DNA of 64,000 bases from Microbacterium sp. AK009 (GCF_013410955.1 NZ_JACCCG010000005.1:124001-188000); one strand, 5' to 3'; counted from the first letter of the stretch, positions 48,024-56,912 are shown. Made by a program: numbers and translations. Notes: a model not told the origin generated them from the letters alone.

Positions 48024-49400
48024 TCAGTCCGCCCCGACGGCAGCGAGGTGGCGTTCTGCGGCGAAGGGTCCCCGGCGGCGCGTGGGGAGGGAGACCAGGA
48101 GGTAGAGCAGGAAGGTGACGACGAAGGCGGGAACGGTCGCCCCGAACGGCAGCGGCCAGACGTACGCCCACACGTAGGCGAGGATCGCGCCGACGGCCCA
48201 GGCTGCCACGGCGAGGAGGTTGACGCCCCCGGTGTACCAGAACCGGCCACCGCGGGGCCGGAGGATGTCTTCGTCGTAGTCACCCCGCTTGATGAGGTAG
48301 TAATCGACGATCATGATCGCGAAGACCGGGGCGAACAGTGCGCTGATGGTCACGAGGAACGTGGTGAACTGATCCAGGAGGCCGAAGAACGTCGCACCGA
48401 TGATCGAGATGACACCCAGCACCAGCGCCGCAGGGAGGAACCGCACGCGCGATCCCGGTACGGCGTTGACCACCGTGGTCACCATCCCGTAGACCACCAT
48501 GGTGTTGGTCGCCATGACGGAGAGGAAGATCGCCACCGCGAACAGGGCGCCGAAGGGTTCGACGATGGTGGCGGGATCGAAGGGGATCACCTCCACTCCG
48601 CTGAGCACCACGTACCCGATCGCCGTCGCTCCGAGCGACATCGCGATCACGGTCGAAAGGGTGTAGCCGACGCCTGAGCCGATGACGCCGGCGCGGGTCG
48701 ACCGAGCGAAGCGGTTGAAGTCGGCCGAGAGGACCGTCCACGAAATGGCGGTGGCGAGCACCACGTCGAAGACGAGACCGGGGGTGTAGAACGGCGTCTC
48801 GGGAGCCGGGATGGCCGCGAACTCGGCTGGACGGAAGGTCGCGAACGAGACGGCGAAGATGTAGACCGCGATGGCGAGGATGACCGCCGCGAACCACGGC
48901 TCCACCCGCGCCACGCCCGCATGACCGAAGATCGCGAGGATGACGACGATCGTCTGACAGATCACGGCGAACAGCACGGGGCTGGAGAATCCGGTCACCG
49001 CCGCGACGATGTAGTTGAGGGCGAGCCCGGCGAGCATCGCCTGCACCCAGCTCCACCCCATGAGGATCACGACGTTGGCGGCCACCGGGAGGAGGCTGCC
49101 TCGGGTGCCGAACGGGCCGCGTGTAAGTGCCATCGTGGGCAGCCCGGTGCGGGTTCCGATCGCACCCACCGTCATGAGCACAGCGGCGCCGAGGACCGTC
49201 CCCCCGACGATGAGGCCGATGACCGTGCCGTACCCGACCTCGGGGACGAACAGCGTTCCGGTCAGGAGCGTCGTCACCACGAGGTTGGCGGCGAGCCAGA
49301 TCATCAGGATGCGACCGAGCGAATAGTCCCCGCGGACGGGTCCGGCGTCGTCGGACTGGGACTGCAGACGGCGATCGAGGCGGGCGTAGAGCGACATCAT
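48024..49400 (-). CDS. NCS1-family purine/cytosine-type permease
   Basis: A 458-aa importer of the nucleobase:cation symporter-1 family with about twelve membrane helices. Typical features are WLAANLVVTTLLTG in helix 1, GPFGTRGSLLPVAANVV, and SADFNRFARSTRAGV in the middle. Family substrates include cytosine, hydantoins, allantoin and thiamine precursors. AAGGAG precedes ATG 49400 by 4 nt and ATG 49397 by 7 nt, so either may be used. It sits between the NTF2-like gene and the cyclase in the operon and probably imports their substrate. Confidence 0.88.
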   Translation of the reverse strand: MMSLYARLDRRLQSQSDDAGPVRGDYSLGRILMIWLAANLVVTTLLTGTLFVPEVGYGTVIGLIVGGTVLGAAVLMTVGAIGTRTGLPTMALTRGPFGTRGSLLPVAANVVILMGWSWVQAMLAGLALNYIVAAVTGFSSPVLFAVICQTIVVILAIFGHAGVARVEPWFAAVILAIAVYIFAVSFATFRPAEFAAIPAPETPFYTPGLVFDVVLATAISWTVLSADFNRFARSTRAGVIGSGVGYTLSTVIAMSLGATAIGYVVLSGVEVIPFDPATIVEPFGALFAVAIFLSVMATNTMVVYGMVTTVVNAVPGSRVRFLPAALVLGVISIIGATFFGLLDQFTTFLVTISALFAPVFAIMIVDYYLIKRGDYDEDILRPRGGRFWYTGGVNLLAVAAWAVGAILAYVWAYVWPLPFGATVPAFVVTFLLYLLVSLPTRRRGPFAAERHLAAVGAD

Positions 49401-49431
49401 CGGGCTCCTTGGAAGAGGGAGAAGGGGAGAT

Positions 49432-49821
49432 TCAGCCGAGAGGCGAGAGGTGTTCGTGGACGGCGATGAGGTGTGCGCCCTGGACGGCGAAGACGATGGT
49501 TTCCCGCTCGCGGGAGGATTCCTCACCGCCGTCGGTCGCCACCGTGGTGTCCACGGTGTGGGTGAAGACAGCGAACCCGGGGTGGAGCTGCACGAGCGGA
49601 TCGGACGAGACGCACGACAGCACGCGCCATCCCTCGCGGATCCACGACTCCCAGAGCCGCTCGTAGGCCGCGCGCTCACCGAGTCGCTCCGGCTCGGTGT
49701 GGAAGAGGAATGTCGCCGAGGGGGCGAACAGGGAGAAGTAGCGCTCGCCGTCGGTGGCGGCGAAGGCTACGACGATCTCGGCCGCCGCCCGAACCACTTC
49801 ATCGTGCGTCGGGGTCCTCAT
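49432..49821 (-). CDS. NTF2/SnoaL-like protein
   Basis: A 129-aa NTF2-fold protein ([30 protein letters not shown] at the start; [11 protein letters not shown] and [21 protein letters not shown] later). Such small alpha-beta cones act as hydrolases, isomerases or accessory subunits; no catalytic residues are certain here. Its ATG overlaps the ureohydrolase stop by 4 nt (ATGA), which ties its function to that enzyme. Confidence 0.8.
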   Translation of the reverse strand: MRTPTHDEVVRAAAEIVVAFAATDGERYFSLFAPSATFLFHTEPERLGERAAYERLWESWIREGWRVLSCVSSDPLVQLHPGFAVFTHTVDTTVATDGGEESSRERETIVFAVQGAHLIAVHEHLSPLG

Positions 49822-50783
49822 GACTCCGCCTCCCTGGGCGCCATGGCGCTGAGCAGCTCGTAGACCGTGTGGCTGGCCGCGACCGCGGTGATCTGCGCGT
49901 GATCGTAGGCCGGTGCGACCTCCACCACGTCGGCTCCGACGATCGACAGGTCGCTGAGACTCCGGATGATCGTCAGAAGCTCGCGGCTGGTGAGCCCGCC
50001 CGCCTCGGGGGTGCCCGTGCCGGGCGCGTGTGCGGGGTCGAGGACGTCGATGTCGATCGACAGGTAGATGGGCGCGCCCGCGACGCGCGCACGGATCCGC
50101 TCGATCGCACGGGTCACGCCGTCGCGCTCGATGTCGTCGGTCGTCACGATGGCGAAGCCGAGTCGCTCGTCGTCGCTGAGGTCGCTCTTGTCGTACAGCG
50201 GGCCCCGGATGCCGACGTGCATGCTCGCGGTGAGATCGATCAGCCCCTCCTCCGACGCCCGCCGAAACGGTGTGCCGTGCGTGGTCGGCGCGCCGAAGTA
50301 GGTGTCCCAGGTGTCCAGGTGCGCATCGAAGTGGATGACGGCGACCGGGCCGTGGCGCTCTGCCACCGCGCGCAGCAGCGGGAGGGCGATGGTGTGGTCA
50401 CCGCCGATCGTGACCAGTCGCGCCGCCCGCTCGCCGAGTTCTCTGGCGGCGGCGGCGATCTCGGCCACCGCCGCGTCGATGTCGAACGGGTTGGCGGCGA
50501 TGTCGCCGGCGTCGGCGACCTGCTGCGATCCGAAGGGGAAGACGTCCTGGGCGGGGTTGTAGGGACGCAGCAGTCGCGAGGCCTCGCGCACGTGCGCCGG
50601 CCCGAAGCGCGCACCGGGCCGGTAGCTGACCCCACTGTCGAAGGGCACGCCCACGACCGCGATGTCCGCGCGTGTCACCTCGTCGAGGGTGGGCAGGCGC
50701 GCGAAGGTCGCGATGCCGGCGAAGCGCGGAACCACGCTCGCGTCGACCGGACCCCGAGGTGCGGGGGAAGACCCCTGTTGCAT
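49818..50783 (-). CDS. Agmatinase/ureohydrolase-family enzyme
   Basis: A 321-aa binuclear manganese ureohydrolase that releases urea from a guanidino compound (agmatine, guanidinobutyrate or similar). The metal motifs are [19 protein letters not shown] and [19 protein letters not shown] 50783 follows AAAGG and is chosen over an upstream in-frame start at 50813. It heads the operon ureohydrolase - NTF2-like - NCS1 permease - cyclase, and is divergent from an XRE-cupin regulator, so it likely serves inducible catabolism rather than polyamine synthesis. Confidence 0.9.
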   Translation of the reverse strand: MQQGSSPAPRGPVDASVVPRFAGIATFARLPTLDEVTRADIAVVGVPFDSGVSYRPGARFGPAHVREASRLLRPYNPAQDVFPFGSQQVADAGDIAANPFDIDAAVAEIAAAARELGERAARLVTIGGDHTIALPLLRAVAERHGPVAVIHFDAHLDTWDTYFGAPTTHGTPFRRASEEGLIDLTASMHVGIRGPLYDKSDLSDDERLGFAIVTTDDIERDGVTRAIERIRARVAGAPIYLSIDIDVLDPAHAPGTGTPEAGGLTSRELLTIIRSLSDLSIVGADVVEVAPAYDHAQITAVAASHTVYELLSAMAPREAES

Positions 50784-50822
50784 ATTGGTAAACCTTTGAT
50801 ACTCTGGACGCAACTGCTGCGC

Positions 50823-50841
50823 TGCACGCTACGCGCGTGCA
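50823..50841. promoter_or_regulatory. Inverted repeat, candidate XRE-cupin operator
   Basis: TGCACGC-N5-GCGTGCA is a perfect 7-bp-arm inverted repeat in the 93-nt gap between the divergent ureohydrolase operon and the XRE-cupin regulator gene. Confidence 0.5.
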
Positions 50842-50876
50842 CGCCGTGCGTCAAGAGCGTCGCGGAAGGAGGAGCG

Positions 50877-51461
50877 GTGAGGGCGATCCACCCCGCTGCC
50901 GAGGAGAAGGTCGCGCCCATCGGCGCGAAGCTGCGCGCCGCCCGCACCGCACAGGGCATGTCGCTCGCGCAGGTGGCCACGACCACCGGCCTGTCGAAGG
51001 GCTTCCTCAGCCGCGTCGAGCGGGATGAGACCTCACCGAGCGTGTCGACGCTCGTGCAGCTGTGCCAGGTGCTGTCCCTGCCGATGGGGGCACTGTTCGC
51101 CGAACCCGAGATCCAGCGAGTGACCTGGGATGAAGCTCCCCGCGTCAACCTCGGTGGCGTTCACGTCGATGATCGACTCCTCTCACCGCGTTCTGAGCAG
51201 AGAGTGCAGCTGCTGCGCTCGGAGCTCGCCGCAGACGCCCATGGAGGCCGGGAGCTCTACACCATCAATGGCGATGTCGAGGTCGTCCATGTCGTCTCGG
51301 GACGGATGTCGGTGCGATTCGCCGACCGCACGGTGTCGCTGTCCCCCGGTGACGCCCTGACCTTCCCAGGTCGTGAACCCCACACCTGGGAGGTGGAGGG
51401 TGGCACCCCGGCGGTCGTCCTGTGGGTGATCGTGCCCGCACCGTGGAGCGGCTCGGCCTGA
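50877..51461 (+). CDS. XRE-family regulator with C-terminal cupin domain
   Basis: A 194-aa regulator. An N-terminal helix-turn-helix (about residues 15-75; MSLAQVATTTGLSKGFLSRV) is joined to a small cupin sensor domain (about 115-190; LSPGDALTFPGREPHTWE). This PuuR/SinR-cupin layout is common for repressors of amine and amino-acid catabolism. The GTG at 50877 has AAGGAGG 4 nt upstream. It lies divergent from the ureohydrolase-permease operon, its presumed target, with an inverted repeat between. Its stop is 1 nt from the convergent flavoprotein gene. Confidence 0.88.
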   Translation: MRAIHPAAEEKVAPIGAKLRAARTAQGMSLAQVATTTGLSKGFLSRVERDETSPSVSTLVQLCQVLSLPMGALFAEPEIQRVTWDEAPRVNLGGVHVDDRLLSPRSEQRVQLLRSELAADAHGGRELYTINGDVEVVHVVSGRMSVRFADRTVSLSPGDALTFPGREPHTWEVEGGTPAVVLWVIVPAPWSGSA

Positions 51462-51462
51462 G

Positions 51463-52674
51463 TCAGAGCCGCCCCGGCAGGATGGCATGCCAGTACAGCC
51501 AGGGCAGGATGCGGCGGTCGAAGATCCACGACAGCCGGTTCTCGCGATACATCGACCGCCAGAAGGGGATCGTCGGCTTCAGCTCCCCGCGATCATCGAA
51601 CTCCGCGAAGACGACCGTCGAGCGGGAGACGGTGAACGGACAGACCGAGTACCCGTCGTAGCGCGCCGTCGGGCGACGGCCGTCGATCACGGCGGCGAGG
51701 TTCTTCGCCAGCACGTAGCTCTGCTTGCGAAGGGCTCCGCCCGACTTCGAATTCGTCGTGTCGGCAGCATCCCCCAGACTCCACACGTTCGGCCATCGCG
51801 GATGCCGGAGGGTCTCGGCGGCGACCGCGACGAAGCCGCCGGGGTCGGATGCCGCGGACAGCGGCGTCGCCTTCAGCCAATCGGGGGCGGACTGGGAGGG
51901 TTCGACGGACAGCACGTCGTACTCGACGCTCTCGCGCGTCCCGTGCGATTCGAGCGTGACGCGCCGCTGGTCACCGTCGACGACCGCCAGCTCGGTCGAG
52001 TACCGCACCTCGATGCCGTACCGGGCGACGACCCGCTCCAGTTCGGCGTCGATCTCAGGGATCCCGAACATGGTCGGGGTGGGAAGGACGAGGATGACCC
52101 TGATGTCGTCGAGCACGCCGATCCGACGCCAGTAGTCGCAGGCCTGATACATCGGCTTCTGGCCCGCGCCCGCGCAGGACGCGGGGCCGGCCGGCTGAAC
52201 GAAGACCGCGGTGCCGCGGCGCAGGTCGCGCAGGGCCAGACTCGCCTTCGCCGCGAGATCGGGCTCGTAGTTCGACACCACCTGCGGTGTGGCCAGCGCC
52301 GCGTACAACCCCGGCACCTGCTCCCAGTCGTGCTGCACGCCCGCGCTCACGATGAGGTGGTCGTAACCGACGACGTCGCCGCCGGCGAGGGTCACCGTCG
52401 AGCGATCCGGGTCGATGTCGCTCGCGGCATCCTGGATCCAGACGACCCCGCGCGGCGTCACCTCCCCCTGCGGACGCAGGGTCTCACGCAGGCGTGCCGT
52501 ACCGCCTGCGACGTGCGACAGCAGCGGCTTGTACACGTGCTCATCGCGAGGCTCGACGACCACGATGTCGGAGACCCCGCGCCGGGCGAGGCGCCCGGCG
52601 ACCGAGAGCCCGCCGTTTCCGCCGCCGATCACCACGACCCGGTGTCGTCGGGTCACCGTCGCGATGGGTGTCAC
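51463..52674 (-). CDS. Sulfide:quinone oxidoreductase-like flavoprotein
   Basis: A 403-aa FAD-dependent disulfide-reductase-fold protein resembling sulfide:quinone reductases. The FAD motif VVIGGGNGGLSVAGRL is at residues 13-28. The cysteine in PASCAGAGQKPMY and the one in YSVCPFT occupy the positions of the redox pair in SQRs. LGDAADTTNSKSG and a C-terminal hydrophobic amphipathic end also fit. The GTG start overlaps the upstream PPOX gene stop (GTGA). Sulfide oxidation or persulfide handling is likely, not proven. Confidence 0.82.
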   Translation of the reverse strand: MTPIATVTRRHRVVVIGGGNGGLSVAGRLARRGVSDIVVVEPRDEHVYKPLLSHVAGGTARLRETLRPQGEVTPRGVVWIQDAASDIDPDRSTVTLAGGDVVGYDHLIVSAGVQHDWEQVPGLYAALATPQVVSNYEPDLAAKASLALRDLRRGTAVFVQPAGPASCAGAGQKPMYQACDYWRRIGVLDDIRVILVLPTPTMFGIPEIDAELERVVARYGIEVRYSTELAVVDGDQRRVTLESHGTRESVEYDVLSVEPSQSAPDWLKATPLSAASDPGGFVAVAAETLRHPRWPNVWSLGDAADTTNSKSGGALRKQSYVLAKNLAAVIDGRRPTARYDGYSVCPFTVSRSTVVFAEFDDRGELKPTIPFWRSMYRENRLSWIFDRRILPWLYWHAILPGRL

Positions 52675-53165
52675 AGGTCGAACTTCTCGTTCTCACCCTC
52701 GAGGCGCTCGCCGGTCACCTTGTGCTTGACGAAGGCGAGGAGCGTCGCAACCCGGCCGCCGGGGCTGTCCCAGTACTCGCCTCCCTCGGCGGTGAACCGG
52801 AGGAGCACGATCTCGGGATCCTCCGGACCGTTCGGGAACCAGGCCTCGACCCCTGCGTTCCAGAGCTCCCGCAGCTTCGTGTCGTCGGTCACGACGTCGG
52901 CGCGACCGGACAGCGACAGCCAGGCATCGTTCGAGCTGAACGACACCCCGACGCGAGGGTCTGCCCGGACGTGCTGCACGGCAGAGGCGTGGCGCGCGAT
53001 GACGAACCACAGATCGCCGTCGAACTCCGCTTCCTGCACCGTGAGCGGGTGCGCCTGGAGGGAGCCGTCCGTCGCCCGCGTGGTCACCATGGCGAAGCGG
53101 AACTTCTTCAGCAGTTCACGCAGCTTCGCCTGCTCGTCGTTGTCTGCGGCGGCCGTCTCGTTCAT
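52671..53165 (-). CDS. Pyridoxamine 5'-phosphate oxidase-fold (general stress) protein
   Basis: A 164-aa split-barrel flavin-binding-fold protein of the general-stress type ([31 protein letters not shown] split over two strands; [18 protein letters not shown]). Such proteins bind FMN or F420 and modulate redox stress; true PdxH activity is unlikely. AAAGGGA precedes ATG 53165; the frame to 53669 is a shadow. It is translationally coupled to the SQR-like gene, suggesting a shared redox role. Confidence 0.85.
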   Translation of the reverse strand: MNETAAADNDEQAKLRELLKKFRFAMVTTRATDGSLQAHPLTVQEAEFDGDLWFVIARHASAVQHVRADPRVGVSFSSNDAWLSLSGRADVVTDDTKLRELWNAGVEAWFPNGPEDPEIVLLRFTAEGGEYWDSPGGRVATLLAFVKHKVTGERLEGENEKFDL

Positions 53166-53258
53166 CGCGTCCCTTTCGTCGAGGTCTAGGTCCATTCCAT
53201 CCCGGGTGCGGGTCGGATGGCCCCCGGTTGACAAGCGACCGGCACCCTGCCAGCAGCA

Positions 53259-53301
53259 CCGGATTCGCAGGCTGCTCCCAGCTTCGCGGGACCAAATCCG
53301 G
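53259..53301. promoter_or_regulatory. Inverted repeat upstream of msrB
   Basis: CCGGATT (53259-53265) and AATCCGG (53295-53301) form a 7-bp inverted repeat spaced by 29 nt in the divergent PPOX/msrB gap. It could be a paired operator or leader hairpin; the evidence is weak. Confidence 0.3.
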
Positions 53302-53354
53302 CCCGCCGACGGTTCCCTTCTGTGACGCGGCAGCCAGCCGCGCGAGGAGGAACC

Positions 53355-53822
53355 GTGACGAGCGAGTACCGCAAGACACCCGAGGCGATCAGCGCCCTGA
53401 CCGACCTGCAGTATCAGGTCACCCAGCGCGACGGCACCGAACCGCCGTTCCGCAACGCCTATTGGAACAACCACGAGCCGGGGATCTACGTCGACGTGGT
53501 GTCGGGAGAGCCGCTGTTCTCCTCCACCGACAAGTTCGACAGCGGCACCGGGTGGCCGAGCTTCACCCGCCCCATCGACGCCGAGGCGGTGGCGACGAAG
53601 ACGGATTGGAGGATGATCCTGCCGCGCACCGAGGTGCGATCGGCGATCGCCGACAGCCACCTCGGGCACGTCTTCCGAGACGGACCGCGGGATGCCGGGG
53701 GGCTGCGCTACTGCCTGAACTCCGCCGCGCTGCGCTTCGTCCCTGCATCCGAGCTCCAGGCCCAGGGGTACGGCACATACCGCAGACTGTTCGAGAACAC
53801 CCAGAAGGAGAACGCCTCATGA
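53355..53822 (+). CDS. msrB: Peptide-methionine (R)-S-oxide reductase
   Basis: Repairs methionine-R-sulfoxide in proteins. The catalytic cysteine is in [11 protein letters not shown], with SGTGWPSF and [10 protein letters not shown] as family motifs. The two structural CxxC zinc pairs are absent and the usual resolving-Cys position is Thr (GTGWPSF), so this is a zinc-free, 1-Cys-type enzyme. The GTG at 53355 has GGAGGA just upstream and is preferred over the frame start at 53322. It overlaps msrA by 4 nt. Confidence 0.93.
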   Translation: MTSEYRKTPEAISALTDLQYQVTQRDGTEPPFRNAYWNNHEPGIYVDVVSGEPLFSSTDKFDSGTGWPSFTRPIDAEAVATKTDWRMILPRTEVRSAIADSHLGHVFRDGPRDAGGLRYCLNSAALRFVPASELQAQGYGTYRRLFENTQKENAS

Positions 53823-54379
53823 CAAGTGGACCCACCGACACCGGAGCGATCACCCGGCTTCCCGACGCCGAGACCGCCGTCCTTGCGGGCGGCTGTTTCT
53901 GGGGCATGGAGGATCTCATCCGCCGGCAGCCCGGCGTGCTGCAGACCCGGGTCGGCTACACCGGCGGCAGCAACGATCACGCCACCTACCGCAACCACCC
54001 CGGCCACGCCGAGGCGGTGGAGATCGTCTTCGATCCGTCGCAGACGACATTCCGCGACATCCTGGCGTTCTTCTTCCAGATCCACGACCCGTCCACGCTG
54101 AACCGTCAGGGCAACGACATCGGCACCAGCTACCGTTCGGCGATCTTCCCGTTGACCGCCGAGCAGGAGCGGGTCGCTCGCGACACCATCGCCGACGTCG
54201 ACGCCTCCGGACTCTGGCCCGGCAAGGCCGTCACCACGATCGAGCCCGCCGGTCCGTTCTGGGAGGCCGAGCCCGAGCACCAGGACTACCTGCTGCGCAT
54301 CCCGAACGGCTACACCTGCCACTTCCCGCGCGCCGGGTGGGTCCTCCCCCGCCGCTCGGAGGTGGAGTCGACGGTCTGA
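53819..54379 (+). CDS. msrA: Peptide-methionine (S)-S-oxide reductase
   Basis: Repairs methionine-S-sulfoxide, complementing MsrB. The active site is GGCFWGMED (Cys near residue 25), with the family motifs [25 protein letters not shown] and the late [16 protein letters not shown]. The ATG overlaps the msrB stop (ATGA) with AGAAGGAG upstream, so msrB and msrA are coupled. The length of 186 aa is normal. Confidence 0.96.
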   Translation: MTSGPTDTGAITRLPDAETAVLAGGCFWGMEDLIRRQPGVLQTRVGYTGGSNDHATYRNHPGHAEAVEIVFDPSQTTFRDILAFFFQIHDPSTLNRQGNDIGTSYRSAIFPLTAEQERVARDTIADVDASGLWPGKAVTTIEPAGPFWEAEPEHQDYLLRIPNGYTCHFPRAGWVLPRRSEVESTV

Positions 54380-54400
54380 TCCGACTCTCTTCGCAGGTTT

Positions 54401-54441
54401 CGCCCCCGCGGTCAAGGGCTTCGTCCCCGGCCGCGGGGGCG
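54401..54441 (+). terminator. Hairpin after msrBA
   Basis: The perfect 11-bp arms CGCCCCCGCGG (54401-54411) and CCGCGGGGGCG (54431-54441) lie 21 nt past the msrA stop. No T-run follows. Confidence 0.55.
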
Positions 54442-54471
54442 CGACCATTCCCGTGAGAGAAGGAGGATGCC

Positions 54472-54684
54472 GTGACCAAGGACCTCAAGAAGGGCGATCG
54501 TGTCAGCTGGAGCACGTCTCAGGGGCGCACCCAGGGAAAGGTGGTCGAGCGCCGCACGAAGGACTTCCAGTTCGCCGGCCAGAAGTTCACCGCCAGTGAC
54601 GACGACCCCGCCTACATCGTCGAATCCGAGAAGAGCGGAGACAAAGCCGCGCACAAGGGCTCTGCGCTGCGAAAGCTCTCCTGA
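54472..54684 (+). CDS. DUF2945 (Tudor-like) small protein
   Basis: A 70-aa basic protein of the DUF2945 hypervirulence-associated Tudor-like family: KKGDRVSWSTSQGRTQGKV at the start and PAYIVESEKSGDKAAHKGSAL towards the end. It is likely a small SH3/Tudor barrel; the function is unknown, though such genes often sit near stress genes, as here. The GTG start has AGAAGGAGG 5 nt upstream, a very strong site. Confidence 0.88.
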   Translation: MTKDLKKGDRVSWSTSQGRTQGKVVERRTKDFQFAGQKFTASDDDPAYIVESEKSGDKAAHKGSALRKLS

Positions 54685-54703
54685 TCCGCACCCGTTGCCG
54701 TGC

Positions 54704-54709
54704 TACGGT
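54704..54709 (+). promoter_or_regulatory. Possible -10 box of the csp gene
   Basis: TACGGT matches TANNNT and would place the start near 54716, giving a leader of about 107 nt that contains the two nested hairpins before the cold-shock gene. Confidence 0.35.
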
Positions 54710-54735
54710 TGACGGGCTTCTCGCGGGTCTTCATG

Positions 54736-54800
54736 GGGCCGCGCAGAACACGTCCGCTCCGCACTTGTGGGAGCGGCACACCCGGTCGTTCACGCGGCCC
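54736..54800 (+). promoter_or_regulatory. Structured 5' leader of the cold-shock gene
   Basis: An outer 8-bp stem (GGGCCGCG 54736-54743 with CGCGGCCC 54793-54800) encloses an inner 7-bp stem (54754-54760 with 54770-54776). The A-rich AAGGAAAG ribosome-binding region lies unpaired just downstream. Cold-shock mRNAs often use structured leaders as temperature sensors; here that is an inference from the fold. Confidence 0.5.
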
Positions 54801-54822
54801 GAAAAGAAAAAGGAAAGACACG

Positions 54823-55026
54823 ATGGCCACTGGCACCGTGAAATGGTTCAACTCCGAGAAGGGCTACGGGTTCATCGCACCCGACGACGGCTCGGCCGAT
54901 CTCTTCGCGCACTTCAGCGCGATCACCGGTGAGGGCTTCAAGGAGCTCCACGAAGCGCAGAAAGTCGAATTCGACGCCGAGCGCGGCCCCAAGGGCATGC
55001 AGGCTGCGAACATCCGCGCACTCTGA
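54823..55026 (+). CDS. cspA: Cold-shock protein
   Basis: A 67-aa single cold-shock domain: [18 protein letters not shown] (RNP1) and DLFAHFSAI (RNP2), the complete family length. It binds single-stranded RNA/DNA and melts mRNA structure at low temperature. The ATG follows AAGGAAAG. A long structured leader precedes it, a strong terminator follows, and a fatty-acid desaturase gene is next on the same strand, so the pair fits a cold-adaptation locus. Confidence 0.95.
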   Translation: MATGTVKWFNSEKGYGFIAPDDGSADLFAHFSAITGEGFKELHEAQKVEFDAERGPKGMQAANIRAL

Positions 55027-55034
55027 TCTTCATC

Positions 55035-55081
55035 CCGTCAGCCGGCGGTGGCGACCGACAGGTCTCCCCGCCGGCTGACGG
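55035..55081 (+). terminator. Terminator of the cold-shock gene
   Basis: A perfect 14-bp stem (55035-55048 with 55068-55081) with a 19-nt loop starts 8 nt after the csp stop, followed by CTTTCT. Confidence 0.8.
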
Positions 55082-55107
55082 CTTTCTGGGAACTCGGGCG
55101 TATACCG

Positions 55108-55123
55108 CTTCGTGGATACGAAG
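55108..55123. promoter_or_regulatory. Inverted repeat upstream of the desaturase gene
   Basis: CTTCGT-GGAT-ACGAAG is a perfect 6-bp-arm inverted repeat in the 199-nt gap between the csp terminator and the desaturase start. It is a candidate operator; the rest of the gap shows nothing further. Confidence 0.35.
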
Positions 55124-55280
55124 GTCCGTACCCTGAAGAAAGCGATCGGCATCCGCCTTTGGCTTTCCAGGCCGAAGTGGTCGCGATCGAAACCGAGGTA
55201 GACCCATCTCTTCAACCGTCCTCGAGCCCCGCCTCGGACCTGTTCGACAGACATACGCCGGCACAGCGGAATTCCCCCCG

Positions 55281-56312
55281 ATGGCCCGTGCCTACACCGA
55301 TGTGGCGCAGATCGTCCGCGAGACGGGTCTCCTCACCCGCGCACGCTGGTTCTACGCCCTCGTCGGTGCAGCGATCGCGGTCGGCTTCGGCGCCTGCATC
55401 GCCGGCTTCATCCTGCTCGGCGACAGCTGGTTCCAGCTCCTCATCGCCGCTGCGCTCGGCATCCTGTTCACCCAGGTGGCGTTCCTGGCGCACGAGGCTG
55501 CGCACCGTCAGATCCTCCGCTCCGGGCCCGCGAACGACCGGCTGGCGCTCATCCTCGGCAACGGCGTCGTGGGCATGAGCTTCTCGTGGTGGGCCAGCAA
55601 GCACACGCGGCACCACGCCAATCCCAACCGGGTCGGCAAGGACCCCGACATCGAGATCGACACGATCTCGTTCATCGACGAGGATGCTGCGACCGCGCGG
55701 GGCCTCCGCCGGATGATCACCCGGCGACAGGGGTATCTGTTCTTCCCCCTCCTGACCCTCGAAGGGCTGAACCTCCACGCCCTCGCGTTCCGTCACCTCT
55801 TCAGCCGACAGCCCGTGAAGGGCCGGTTCGCCGAACTCGGGCTGCTCTTCCTCCGCTTCGGCATCGTGCTCGTTCCCGTCTTCCTCTTCCTCCCCCTGGG
55901 TATGGCCTTCGCCTTCCTGGGCGTGCAGCTGGCGGTCTTCGGCGTGTATATGGGAGCCTCGTTCGCCCCGAACCACAAGGGCATGCCGGTGATCGCGAAG
56001 GACGCGAAGCTCGACTTCTTCTCCAAGCAGGTGCGCACCTCGCGCAATGTCGCCGGCGGATGGTGGGCGACGGTGCTCATGGGGGGCTTGAACTACCAGG
56101 TGGAGCACCACCTGTTCCCCAACATGCCCCGCCCGCACCTGGCGAAGGCTCGGGAGATCGTGCGCGATCACTGCCAGACGCTGGGTGTGCCGTACACCGA
56201 GACCAGCCTGTGGCGCTCGTACGGCATCGTGATCGCCTACCTGAACCGGGTCGGGCTCGCGGCGCGCGATCCGTTCGACTGCCCGATGACGGGCGCGTAC
56301 CGCCGCGCCTGA
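55281..56312 (+). CDS. Membrane fatty-acid desaturase
   Basis: A 343-aa integral-membrane di-iron acyl desaturase. The three histidine boxes are HEAAH (near residue 74), HTRHH (near 110) and QVEHH (near 273), between about four membrane helices. It introduces double bonds into acyl chains and so restores membrane fluidity in the cold. It lies directly after the cold-shock gene but behind a strong terminator, so it likely has its own promoter. The ATG at 55281 is the start used; no strong ribosome-binding site is visible. Confidence 0.9.
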   Translation: MARAYTDVAQIVRETGLLTRARWFYALVGAAIAVGFGACIAGFILLGDSWFQLLIAAALGILFTQVAFLAHEAAHRQILRSGPANDRLALILGNGVVGMSFSWWASKHTRHHANPNRVGKDPDIEIDTISFIDEDAATARGLRRMITRRQGYLFFPLLTLEGLNLHALAFRHLFSRQPVKGRFAELGLLFLRFGIVLVPVFLFLPLGMAFAFLGVQLAVFGVYMGASFAPNHKGMPVIAKDAKLDFFSKQVRTSRNVAGGWWATVLMGGLNYQVEHHLFPNMPRPHLAKAREIVRDHCQTLGVPYTETSLWRSYGIVIAYLNRVGLAARDPFDCPMTGAYRRA

Positions 56313-56390
56313 GGCGGGCGGCGGGCGCAACGGCGGCGCCTCGGTGTGGATGCTCTCCGGTTGCCGGCGTGTCGGGCGTGATCCCCGCGG

Positions 56391-56906
56391 CTACGCCCGC
56401 CCGGGAGAGGTCTGCGCGAGGGAGTGCAGGGCATCACCACTCAGGCGCTGAGTGGTCCACTCCTCCATCGGCAGGGCGCCGATCGCCCGGTAGAAGCGAA
56501 TGGACGGCTCGTTCCAGTCGAGGACCGTCCACTCGAACCGTGCATATCCGCGTTCGACGCACTCCGCCGCCAGCGCCTGCATGAGCGCGCGGCCGTAGCC
56601 GCGGCCTCGGGCGACGTCGTGCACGTAGAGGTCCTCGAGCCAGATGCCGTGCGTTCCGGTCCAGGTGGAGTAGGTGAGGAACCAGATGGCGATGCCGAAG
56701 ATCGCCCCGTCGCGTTCGACCACATGCGCGAACACGCGCGGGTCCGCTCCGAACAACGAGTCGGTCAGGGCTTCGACCGTGTTCTCGACCGCATCGGGTT
56801 CTCGTTCGTAGACAGCGAGTGCGGTGATGGCGTCGAGGATGCCCGGTTCATCTCCAGGTTGTGCGCGGCGCAGGACAGCACCGTCGGGAAGGCTGTGCGA
56901 GGTCAC
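56391..56906 (-). CDS. GNAT acetyltransferase (diamine N-acetyltransferase-like)
   Basis: A 171-aa GNAT protein close to spermidine/thialysine acetyltransferases. YSTWTGTHGIWLEDLYV aligns with the SSAT substrate loop, DVARGRGYGRALMQAL is the acetyl-CoA site, and FEWTVLDWNEPSIRFYRAIGA is the C-terminal motif. It transfers acetyl from CoA to a primary amine; the exact amine is unknown. TACGCT lies 6 nt before the GTG at 56906, so it is probably leaderless. Confidence 0.88.
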   Translation of the reverse strand: MTSHSLPDGAVLRRAQPGDEPGILDAITALAVYEREPDAVENTVEALTDSLFGADPRVFAHVVERDGAIFGIAIWFLTYSTWTGTHGIWLEDLYVHDVARGRGYGRALMQALAAECVERGYARFEWTVLDWNEPSIRFYRAIGALPMEEWTTQRLSGDALHSLAQTSPGRA

Positions 56907-56912
56907 CGGATG

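Noticed and set aside
53228..53233. A perfect TTGACA in the PPOX/msrB gap as a -35 box
   Set aside because: No -10-like hexamer lies at 16-18 nt downstream, so it was not annotated as a promoter.
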